From contig DATKKS010000077.1 in the NCBI GenBank assembly GCA_035542815.1, positions 1 through 6,993 of the forward strand: DNA of 6,993 bases, read 5' to 3'. Under the pieces are notes generated by a model. That model searched no databases, had not been told where the DNA came from, and was given only the letters and a program-made list of their open reading frames with translations. A program made the position numbers and the translations under genes. Source of the DNA: JACRLI01 sp035542815. GTDB lineage: Bacteria; Eisenbacteria; RBG-16-71-46; JACRLI01. Of this stretch, positions 1-6,152 are shown piece after piece (within the stretch, counting starts at the first letter, position 1; each line of letters opens with the position of its first letter).

Positions 1-1
1 G

Positions 2-385
2 CTGGAGTCGCTGGGGCGGGAGTCGCACTTCCTCGGCCACGTGGGCGGCGACGACTTCGTGATCATCACCGATCCCGAGGTGGTGGAGCCCATGGGCGAG
101 GCCGCGATCCGCGAGTTCGAGGCCCGCGTCCCGGCGCTGTACGACCCCGAGGACCGGGCCCGCGGCTACATCGAGGTGGCCAACCGGCGCGGCCAGATGG
201 AGCGCTTCGACCTGCTCACCGTCACCGTCGTGGGCGTGTCCACCGACCAAGTCGAGGCGCGGCGCTACTCGGAACTCTCCGACCGCGTCGCCGAGCTGAA
301 GCGCCACGGCAAGACCAAACAGACCAACGTGCTGGTGACCGAGCGCCGGCACGCGGAGGAGCTCGCCAACCGCGCGGCGAGCTGA
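2..385 (+). CDS. C-terminal part of a GGDEF-like domain protein (5' end outside window)
   Basis: The frame is open from base 2, so the gene begins upstream of the window; the GTG at 41 is an internal valine in a conserved motif (GHVGGDDF) and not a start. About 127 residues are visible. They contain GGDDF in the place of the diguanylate cyclase GG(D/E)EF signature, then a helix, a segment around YDPEDRARGYIEV, a strand (LLTVTVVGVST) where active cyclases have a SIGVA-like strand, and a last helix with KRHGKTKQTNVLV. This layout is that of the GGDEF-like output domains found behind receiver domains in response regulators. The fourth signature residue is Asp instead of Glu, so cyclase activity is doubtful; the domain may bind c-di-GMP/GTP or only partner proteins. 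An N-terminal receiver domain is expected but cannot be seen. The stop is five bases before the next ATG, so the two genes are probably cotranscribed and translationally coupled. Confidence 0.8.
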   Translation: MESLGRESHFLGHVGGDDFVIITDPEVVEPMGEAAIREFEARVPALYDPEDRARGYIEVANRRGQMERFDLLTVTVVGVSTDQVEARRYSELSDRVAELKRHGKTKQTNVLVTERRHAEELANRAAS

Positions 386-390
386 GCGTC

Positions 391-1809
391 ATGATCGCCC
401 TTGGGGCCCTGGCCTTCCTGTTGCTCCTGGCGCTGGTCGCCACCCAGCTCAAGCTGCGCGCCCTGGGCGAGTCCTACAACACCGAGCGGGTGCGCGCCGA
501 CGCCCAGCGCGCCCAGTTCGAGCGCGACACCCAGGCGCTCAAGCGCGAGTGCGACGCGGCCAGCGCCGCGGCGGCGGCGCAGGCCGGGCGGTGGCAGGCG
601 CTGTACCGCTCCGCGCTGGTGGTGGTGGGCGCGGCGGGGGACGACGCCTGGGCGCGGGTGGCGGAGCTGTTTGCCGCGGCCGGCCACTTCCGGGCGGTGT
701 CGGTGCGGGTGCGCGACCCGCAGCTGCACAGCTACACGCTGCGCCACGCGGTGGGCGTGCCGGAGGAGGCGCTGGCGCGGCTGCGCGAGAGCCGCGTGCC
801 CGAGCCGGTGCTCAAGGAGTGGAGCGACGCACGCAACGCGCTGGGCCCGGGCTTCGTGCTCCGCGCCCGCCCGGTGAAGGAGGGCCCGCCGCCGGCGCCG
901 GGCTCGCCGCTGTCCCCCCAGGACGCGTGGTTCATCCCGTTCGCCGGCCCGGACGGCAAGGTCGCGGTGTACCTGTCGCTGGCCCAGCCCGATCCCTGCC
1001 GGCTCCCGCTGGCGGAGGAGCTGCCGCTGTACCAGGCGGCGGTGGAGCTGGTCCAGGCGCTGCTGCAGCGGCGCTCCGCGGAGGCCGAGCAGGACCTCGA
1101 CCTGGTCGAGAAGATGCGCGAGCACCAGATGCGGGCGGCGGCCCTGGACATCTTCTGCGAGGGCTTGGAGCGACTCAGCGATCAAGTGCGCACCGGCCTG
1201 GGGCACGTGGAGGCTTACGCGCAGAGCCTGGCGGACTTCGGCGGCGACATGCCGCGCGAGGAGGAGCGGCGCCTGGCGGGGGTGATCGTGGCGCAGGCCC
1301 AGGATATGTGCGAGCAGGCGCTCATGGTCCGGGACCTGGCTGAGTTGACGAATTATGACGGGACCGAGATGCACCCCCCGGTGGAGTTCTCGGGCCTGTA
1401 CGCCGAGTCGCTTCAGTTCCTGAGCCACCGTGCCGAGAACAAGGGAGTCGCGTTGAGCGGACCTCCGTTGCAGGGGGGCATCTGCCTGAACCACCCGGCC
1501 GGCGTGCTCAAGCGGCTCCTGGTGTTGGTGTCGAACGAGCTGCTGGCCCAATGCACCCGCGACAGCGAGATCTCGGTCACCGCGTGGCAGGACCAGGGCA
1601 ACGTGAACATACACTGGCGGGCAGCGGGGCAGGCACTGCTGCCGATTGACCCCGAGACCCGTTCGCCGGGATGGATCGTGGCGCAAGCCATGGCCCAGGC
1701 GCTGGGTGGCGTGCTCCTGGAGAACGCCCCCGGGCCCGACAGCCGGGCGGTGAGCCTGGCCATCCCGCTGGGCCGCGCCGGTGCCAACGCCGAGCTGCGG
1801 GCGGCCTGA
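391..1809 (+). CDS. Membrane-anchored histidine-kinase-like protein, probable pseudokinase
   Basis: The product is 472 residues. Residues 2-20 form one hydrophobic membrane segment, and residues 26-65 are a charged, Ala-rich probable coiled coil. Residues 72-226 have the size and strand/helix pattern of a GAF-like sensor region (weak call). A second coiled coil at 228-255 leads to a DHp-like region (256-320), where SDQVRTGL (263-270) lies over the usual SHELRTPL, so the phosphoacceptor His is Asp264. Residues 335-462 resemble a HATPase_c fold: NEL (382-384) sits at the N-box, and the GW-IVAQAMAQALGG helix (427-440) matches the helix after the G2 box. The DxGxG and GLGL glycine boxes are absent. 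Such a protein should neither autophosphorylate nor bind ATP normally, so a scaffold or sensor role is inferred. The start is the first ATG after the upstream stop; it has no clear Shine-Dalgarno sequence, which fits translational coupling. The receiver gene follows 21 bases later. Confidence 0.85.
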   Translation: MIALGALAFLLLLALVATQLKLRALGESYNTERVRADAQRAQFERDTQALKRECDAASAAAAAQAGRWQALYRSALVVVGAAGDDAWARVAELFAAAGHFRAVSVRVRDPQLHSYTLRHAVGVPEEALARLRESRVPEPVLKEWSDARNALGPGFVLRARPVKEGPPPAPGSPLSPQDAWFIPFAGPDGKVAVYLSLAQPDPCRLPLAEELPLYQAAVELVQALLQRRSAEAEQDLDLVEKMREHQMRAAALDIFCEGLERLSDQVRTGLGHVEAYAQSLADFGGDMPREEERRLAGVIVAQAQDMCEQALMVRDLAELTNYDGTEMHPPVEFSGLYAESLQFLSHRAENKGVALSGPPLQGGICLNHPAGVLKRLLVLVSNELLAQCTRDSEISVTAWQDQGNVNIHWRAAGQALLPIDPETRSPGWIVAQAMAQALGGVLLENAPGPDSRAVSLAIPLGRAGANAELRAA

Positions 1810-1817
1810 GGACCACT

Positions 1818-1826
1818 AGGAGGTGA
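1818..1826 (+). promoter_or_regulatory. Near-perfect ribosome binding site of the receiver gene
   Basis: AGGAGGTGA matches the 16S anti-Shine-Dalgarno sequence over nine bases and sits four bases before the ATG at 1831 (seven bases from the GGAGG core). It fixes that start. It also suggests that the receiver is translated strongly and independently of the upstream kinase-like gene, whose own start has no such site. Confidence 0.85.
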
Positions 1827-1830
1827 GCGC

Positions 1831-2235
<405 letters not shown>

Positions 2236-2274
2236 GCCGGCTCCGCCAGCCGCCGGTTCCACGCCGCGCTCCGA

Positions 2275-2307
2275 GTGGCCCCGGGGAAACCCGGGGCCAC
2301 GCGCTTT
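2275..2307 (+). terminator. Perfect 11-bp hairpin with GAAA loop, probable terminator of the signalling cluster
   Basis: Bases 2275-2285 (GTGGCCCCGGG) pair without mismatch with 2290-2300 around a four-base GAAA loop, a stable GNRA-type tetraloop. The hairpin begins 40 bases after the receiver stop. The tail is weak (GCGCTTT, with only three T at 2305-2307), so intrinsic termination is likely but not certain; it could also act as a 3'-end stabiliser. Its position between the receiver gene and the separate priA promoter supports a transcription boundary. Confidence 0.7.
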
Positions 2308-2406
2308 GGAGGGCGGGCGGCGGCGCCCCTGAAGCTCCGGCCGCGCCCGCGCGCGGGCCTCCGCGGGCCCGGGCGCCCCGCCGGTGCGCTCCCCTTCCCG
2401 TTCCCC

Positions 2407-2412
2407 TACAAT
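2407..2412 (+). promoter_or_regulatory. -10 box (TACAAT) of a likely leaderless priA promoter
   Basis: TACAAT matches the sigma-70 -10 consensus at five of six bases, in a very GC-rich stretch where such a hexamer is rare. It ends six bases before the priA ATG at 2419, so transcription would be expected to start at or within a base or two of the A of ATG. No recognisable -35 hexamer lies 16-18 bases upstream, and there is no Shine-Dalgarno sequence in the pyrimidine-rich stretch before the ATG. The spacing resembles leaderless promoters known from Deinococcus and Actinobacteria. Confidence 0.55.
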
Positions 2413-2418
2413 CCGCGC

Positions 2419-4464
2419 ATGCCGCTGATCCGCGCCGCCGTGCTCGCGCCCGCCGCGGGCCTGTTCACCTACCGGCTGCCCGACGAGCTGGCCCCCGCCG
2501 CGCGCCCGGGCTCGCGCCTGCGCCTGCCGTTCGGGCGCGCCGCGCGCGAGGGCTTCCTGGTGGACTTCGAGGGCCGCGAGAAGCCCGGCCTCAAGCCGGT
2601 GGCGGAGGTGCTGCCCGAGGATCTCTCCATCCCGCCCGAGCTGCTGGAGCTGACCCGCTGGGCCGCCGAGTACTACCCGGCGCCGTGGGGCGCGGTGCTG
2701 ATGGCGGCGGTGCCGGCGGGCCTGGCCGCCCGGACGCGCCGCGCCCGCGCCGCGGCCGGCGCGGAGGAGGCCGGCGAAGCCCCGGCCGAAGGCGCGGGGC
2801 CCCGCGGCGACGTGGCCGCCCACCCGGCCGCGCCGGCCGCTCCGCTCACGCCCACCGCGGAGCAGGCGGTCGCCATCGCCGCGGTCGAGGCGGCGCTCGG
2901 CGCCGGCGGGTTCCACGCCCAGCTCCTGGAAGGGGTCACCGGCAGCGGCAAGACCGAGGTGTACCTGCGGGCCGCGGCGGCCGCGGTGCGCTCCGGCGGG
3001 CAGGTGCTGGTGCTGGTGCCCGAGATCGCGCTCTCGCCCCAGCTGCACCAGCGCTTCGCCGCGCGCTTCCCGGGGCGCGTCTCGGTGCTCCACAGCCGGC
3101 TCACCGCGCGGGAGCGGCGCCTGGCGTGGCTGGCGGCGCGGCGTGGCGAATCGGACGTGGTGCTGGGGGTGCGCGCGGCGGCGTTCGCGCCGCTGCCGCG
3201 GCTGCGCCTGGTGGTGGTGGACGAGGAGCACGAGGCCTCCTACAAGCAGCTCGAGGGCCTGCGCTACCACGCCCGGGACGTGGTGGTGAAGCGGGCCCAG
3301 CTGGCCGGCGCGGTGGCCCTCCTGGGCTCGGCCACGCCCAGCCTGGAGAGCCGGGCCAACGCGCTGCGCGGGCGGTACGCCCAGCTCCGGCTCACCCGCC
3401 GGGTGGACGGGCGCCCGCTGCCGGCGGTGCAGGTGGTGGACCTGCGCGACCCGGCCCAGCGGCAGCGCTCGCAGGTGCTGTCCGACCCCCTGCTGGACGC
3501 CATGGGCGAGCGCCTGGCGCGCGGGGAGCAGATCATCCTGTTCCTCAACCGGCGGGGCTTCGCCGCCACCGTTCTGTGCCGCGCCTGCGGCGAGGTGGCG
3601 CGCTGCACGCGCTGCGACGTGTCCCTGACCCTGCACCGCGAGCCGGCCGAGCTGCGCTGCCACTATTGCGACCGGCGCTCGCCGCCGTGGGAGGCGTGCC
3701 CGCGGTGCGGCTCGCTGGACCTCAAGCCCGCGGGCGCGGGCACGCAGCGGGTGGAGACCGAGCTGGCGCGCCTCTTCCCGGGCGTGCCGCTGGTGCGCAT
3801 GGACCTGGACACCACCCGCGGGCGCACCGCGCACCGCGACCTCCTGGCGGTCTTCGCGGAGCGGCGCGCCTCGATCCTCCTGGGGACCCAGATGGTGGCC
3901 AAGGGCCACGACTTCCCCGGCGTGACCCTGGTGGGGGTGGTGACCGCCGACGTGCAGCTGTACCTCCCTGACTTCCGCGCCGCGGAGCGCACCTTCCAGC
4001 TCCTCACCCAGGTCGCCGGCCGGGCCGGGCGCGGCGCGCAGCCCGGCACGGTCATCGTGCAGACCCACTTCCCGGAGCACCCGGCGGTGACCGCGGCGGC
4101 GCGGCACGACGCCGCGGGGTTCGCCGAGCGCGAGCTGGAGGAGCGCCGCGCGTTCCACTACCCGCCCGCGGTGCGGTTGGTGAGCCTGCGTTTGAGCGGG
4201 CCGGACGAGGGCGCGGTGCGCGCGGCGGCCGCGGAGCTGGCGGCGCGCGCCGCGTCCCACCCCGAGGCCGGACAGGTGGAGCGGCTGGGCCCGGCCCCCG
4301 CGGGGCTGCCCCGCTTGCGCAACCGGTTCCGCTACCAGATGCTGCTGCGCGCCGCGGAGCTGCGGCCACTGCGCGCGCTGACCCGCGACCTGGCCGCCGC
4401 GGCTCCCCCGCGGGGCCGCGCGGTGCGGCTCGAGGTGGACGTGGATCCCATTGAAACGCTTTGA
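2419..4464 (+). CDS. priA: Primosomal protein N' (replication restart helicase PriA), winged-helix domain missing
   Basis: PriA is a 3'-5' helicase that recognises stalled or repaired forks and reloads the replicative helicase. The product is 681 residues; E. coli PriA has 732. Residues 1-103 match the 3'-DNA-end-binding domain (FTYRLPDEL, RLRLPFG, WAAEYYPAPWG). Helicase motifs follow: Walker A GVTGSGKT (172-179, Lys178), DEEH (268-271), GSATPSLES, FLNRRGF, GTQMVAKGHDFP and QVAGRAGRG. Eight zinc-binding cysteines lie at 387, 390, 396, 399, 414, 417, 427 and 430, with the same spacing as in E. coli. The C-terminus ends in the family's VDVDPIE. Residues 104-143, between the first domain and the helicase, are an Ala/Pro/Gly/Glu-rich linker where a winged-helix domain normally sits. 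The start at 2419 is chosen because the family begins there; the in-frame extension up to 2275 is low-complexity and overlaps the terminator hairpin. The gene appears monocistronic. Confidence 0.97.
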   Translation: MPLIRAAVLAPAAGLFTYRLPDELAPAARPGSRLRLPFGRAAREGFLVDFEGREKPGLKPVAEVLPEDLSIPPELLELTRWAAEYYPAPWGAVLMAAVPAGLAARTRRARAAAGAEEAGEAPAEGAGPRGDVAAHPAAPAAPLTPTAEQAVAIAAVEAALGAGGFHAQLLEGVTGSGKTEVYLRAAAAAVRSGGQVLVLVPEIALSPQLHQRFAARFPGRVSVLHSRLTARERRLAWLAARRGESDVVLGVRAAAFAPLPRLRLVVVDEEHEASYKQLEGLRYHARDVVVKRAQLAGAVALLGSATPSLESRANALRGRYAQLRLTRRVDGRPLPAVQVVDLRDPAQRQRSQVLSDPLLDAMGERLARGEQIILFLNRRGFAATVLCRACGEVARCTRCDVSLTLHREPAELRCHYCDRRSPPWEACPRCGSLDLKPAGAGTQRVETELARLFPGVPLVRMDLDTTRGRTAHRDLLAVFAERRASILLGTQMVAKGHDFPGVTLVGVVTADVQLYLPDFRAAERTFQLLTQVAGRAGRGAQPGTVIVQTHFPEHPAVTAAARHDAAGFAERELEERRAFHYPPAVRLVSLRLSGPDEGAVRAAAAELAARAASHPEAGQVERLGPAPAGLPRLRNRFRYQMLLRAAELRPLRALTRDLAAAAPPRGRAVRLEVDVDPIETL

Positions 4465-4673
4465 GTTGCGACTGTGCAGTGGGTCCCGCCGGGGGCGCTT
4501 CGGCGGACAACGCCGCCGCGGCTCCGGGCGTCCTAGGTGGGAGCAAGCGGGTTCTCGGACGGCCCGGCCCGGAAGCACAAGGCACGCCCCGGGTCGGGTC
4601 CCCCGTCCGCCACCGACCTCCGAGCCCTCGCGCCGGGTCGGTTGCGGAGCCGGTGCCTTCCGCCTTCGACCCC

Positions 4674-4682
4674 AAGGAGAGG
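4674..4682 (+). promoter_or_regulatory. Ribosome binding site deciding the PDZ protein start
   Basis: AAGGAGAGG lies before the ATG at 4689, with nine bases between the GGAG core and the ATG. It places the start immediately ahead of a signal peptide and argues against using start codons of the longer in-frame extension that reaches back to 4461, which overlaps the end of priA and has no signal-peptide logic. Confidence 0.75.
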
Positions 4683-4688
4683 CCGACC

Positions 4689-5717
4689 ATGCAGCAGCGT
4701 GACCAGAGACTCCTCGTGGTGCTGATGACGTGCGGCGTCCTGGCCGCCGCGCTCGTCCCCGGCGCCGACGCCGCGACCCCCCGACCCCGCAAGATCGTGG
4801 TCACCCACCCGGCCGCCAGCGGCCAGGGCTGGCTGGGGGTGTACACCGAATCGCTGGGCCCGCTCACTCGGTCCGCGCTGGGCGTGGGTGAGGACGAAGG
4901 GGTGATGATCACCGGCGCGCTCAAGGGCGGCCCTGCCGAGAAGGCCGGGATCAAGCGCGGCGACGTGCTGCTGAAGGTGGACGGCACCACCGTGAGCGAA
5001 GGCGGCGACGTGCGCGAGCAGCTGCGCGGCAAGGCCGGGCAGACCGTGAAGCTGGACCTGTTGCGCGCCGGCAAGGCCCTCAGCGTGTCGGTGACCGTGG
5101 GCGATCGCTCCGACTACCAGGCGCTGCAGGACAGCACCGAGGAAGAGGAGGAGATGGCGCCTCCGGAAGCCCCGGAGGCCCCGGAAGCGCCCGAGGCTCC
5201 GGAAGCCCCCGAGGGCATGGAGGCGCCCGAGGCTCCGGGCCTGACCATCCTGGTGGGGGGCGGCGCCTACCTGGGGGTGGAGCCGCAGGACCTGGGACGG
5301 GAACTTGCCGACGCGTTTGGTGTCCCAGATGGCAAGGGCGTGCTGCTGGCGCGGGTGATCGAGAACAGCCCGGCGCAGAAGGCCGGCCTCAAGGCCGGCG
5401 ACGTGCTGGTGAAGTTCGACGGCAAGAGCCTCGAGACGGCTTCCGACCTGCGGCGCGAGCTGCGCGCGATCCACGGCCGGAAGACGGTGCAGATCGAGGC
5501 CATCCGGAAGGGCGAGCGGCGCACCTTCAGCGCCGAGCTGTCGGGGAGCCGCGGGCGGAACGCCACCCGGATCCGGATCCCCGGGCTCGAGCAGTGGCGC
5601 TGGAACTTCGGCGAGGGGGACCGCGAGCGGCTGCAGGCGCAGCTGCGGGAGCTGCAGGGCGAGCTGCGCGAGCTGAAGGAGCAGATCCGGACCCTGGTCG
5701 AGAAGGAGAGGAAGTAG
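4689..5717 (+). CDS. Exported protein with two PDZ domains, EAP-repeat linker and C-terminal coiled coil
   Basis: The product is 342 residues. Residues 1-28 form a Sec signal peptide with a charged start, a hydrophobic core and a probable cleavage after GADA. PDZ1 spans about 47-139 and PDZ2 about 193-286. Each has a ligand-loop LGV (WLGV at 48-51, YLGV at 194-197), a GPAEKAG or SPAQKAG helix and a GDVL-K-DG strand pair. The linker between them is acidic (EEEEE, 151-155) followed by Glu-Ala-Pro repeats. Residues 310-342 form a heptad-like coiled coil (LQAQLRELQGELRELKEQI). The PDZ pair resembles the C-terminal half of DegP/HtrA proteases, but there is no trypsin-like domain and no Ser-His-Asp triad. 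A role as a periplasmic peptide-binding adaptor or scaffold is inferred; the partner is unknown. A 224-base spacer separates it from priA and no convincing promoter was seen there. A GC-rich hairpin follows the stop. Confidence 0.9.
   Translation: MQQRDQRLLVVLMTCGVLAAALVPGADAATPRPRKIVVTHPAASGQGWLGVYTESLGPLTRSALGVGEDEGVMITGALKGGPAEKAGIKRGDVLLKVDGTTVSEGGDVREQLRGKAGQTVKLDLLRAGKALSVSVTVGDRSDYQALQDSTEEEEEMAPPEAPEAPEAPEAPEAPEGMEAPEAPGLTILVGGGAYLGVEPQDLGRELADAFGVPDGKGVLLARVIENSPAQKAGLKAGDVLVKFDGKSLETASDLRRELRAIHGRKTVQIEAIRKGERRTFSAELSGSRGRNATRIRIPGLEQWRWNFGEGDRERLQAQLRELQGELRELKEQIRTLVEKERK
5166..5237 (+). repeat. Nine-base Glu-Ala-Pro coding repeat
   Basis: Five consecutive GAR-GCN-CCN units (5166-5210) encode EAP five times. 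A GAG-GGC-ATG interruption follows, then two more EAP units (5220-5237). The third bases vary between units (GCC, GCG, GCT; CCG, CCC), so the array is selected or old at protein level and is not a fresh slippage product, although copy number could still vary between strains. It encodes an extended, negatively charged linker between the two PDZ domains. Confidence 0.85.
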
Positions 5718-5720
5718 CGG

Positions 5721-5754
5721 CACGGCCCCGGCCGGCGGCCGGAACCGTGGGTTT
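5721..5754 (+). terminator. Imperfect GC-rich hairpin after the PDZ gene, probable terminator
   Basis: Four bases after the PDZ stop, CACGG (5721-5725) pairs with CCGTG (5745-5749). After a two-base mismatch on each side, CCGGCC (5728-5733) pairs with GGCCGG (5737-5742) around a three-base loop. Three T follow at 5752-5754. The weak T tail makes termination probable rather than sure. Confidence 0.5.
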
Positions 5755-5991
5755 CACCCGAGCGGGACGCGTGTCCCGGCGGGAAGTCCGGGAGCGCTCG
5801 CAGGTCCTGGTGAGCAGCACCTCCGCCAGGGCGGGCAGAGCCTGCCGGTGGCGCGCAAGGCGACCCGGTCAACCTCCCCAGGGCGGGGAGCGGGCCGCCT
5901 GCGCGCGTTTCTGTGCCCCCCGGCCGGGTGTGGGAGCGCCGCGGCCCGTCCGTCCACCCGGGCCGGCCGGCCCGACCTGCCCGGGCGCCCC
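5755..5991. other. Non-coding spacer with several small hairpins
   Basis: No reading frame here has a credible start, ribosome site or recognisable product; frames that cross it are translations of GC-rich shadow sequence. Small perfect hairpins are visible: CGGGAC/GTCCCG (5763-5768 with 5773-5778), GGCAG/CTGCC (5834-5838 with 5842-5846) and CTCCCC/GGGGAG (5874-5879 with 5885-5890). None matches a riboswitch, tRNA or other RNA family that I recognise, and at this GC content short stems arise easily. Confidence 0.5.
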
Positions 5992-6020
5992 TTGACGGCC
6001 CGCCCCGGGCTACCTAGGTT
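5992..6020 (+). promoter_or_regulatory. Sigma-70-like promoter of the TPR gene
   Basis: TTGACG (5992-5997) is a five-of-six match to the -35 consensus. Seventeen bases further is TAGGTT (6015-6020), which keeps the first, second and last bases of the -10 consensus. The expected transcription start is near 6027, giving a leader of about 125 bases before the ATG at 6153. The -10 lies inside a near-palindrome (6008-6024). Confidence 0.6.
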
Positions 6021-6024
6021 AGCC
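6008..6024. promoter_or_regulatory. Near-palindrome over the -10 region, possible operator
   Basis: GGCTA (6008-6012) and TAGCC (6020-6024) are inverted copies flanking CCTAGGT, whose core CCTAGG is itself palindromic. The element covers the -10 hexamer of the TPR-gene promoter, the position where a repressor would block RNA polymerase. There is no direct evidence for a binding protein. Confidence 0.3.
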
Positions 6025-6026
6025 TG

Positions 6027-6152
6027 GAACTGTATCGCCGGACCCGGCTCCGGCCTGTGCGGGCACCCCCGCGGGCCGGGCCGGCGGGTGCGGGGCCCGG
6101 CCGGGCCGTCCGCGTCGCGGTGGGGAAGCATCCGAGGGAGAGGGATCTGTCC
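6027..6152 (+). promoter_or_regulatory. Structured 5' leader of the TPR gene
   Basis: The predicted transcript would start with about 125 bases of leader. It contains GCCGGA/TCCGGC (6037-6042 with 6049-6054), GCACCC/GGGTGC (6063-6068 with 6086-6091) and further GGCCC/GGGCC pairings up to about 6108. It ends in a purine-rich ribosome site, GAGGGAGAGGGA (6134-6145), eight or more bases before the ATG. No known riboswitch class is recognised. Confidence 0.35.

Noticed and set aside
265..1686. A 473-codon - strand frame opposite the kinase-like gene
   Set aside because: Same compositional artefact; His/Arg/Leu-rich with no recognisable fold, and it overlaps a well-supported + strand gene.
2275..2418. 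N-terminal extension of PriA to the GTG at 2275
   Set aside because: The extra 48 residues are low-complexity, start inside the terminator hairpin and precede the conserved PriA N-terminus at 2419.
4501..4518. Hairpin CGGCGG/CCGCCG after priA as a terminator
   Set aside because: A six-bp stem with no T run in DNA of this composition is expected by chance.
4461..4688. N-terminal extension of the PDZ protein to 4461
   Set aside because: It overlaps the end of priA and would bury the signal peptide; the ribosome site at 4674 supports the ATG at 4689.
4725..4740. Possible lipoprotein lipobox around Cys15 of the PDZ protein (LMTC)
   Set aside because: The hydrophobic stretch before the Cys is too short, Met/Thr do not fit the usual [LVI][AST][GA]C, and a good AXA-type cleavage site lies later at residues 26-28.
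5755..5991. Riboswitch (c-di-GMP or cobalamin type) in the spacer
   Set aside because: Considered because of the GGDEF context and the hairpins, but none of the conserved core sequences of those classes is visible.
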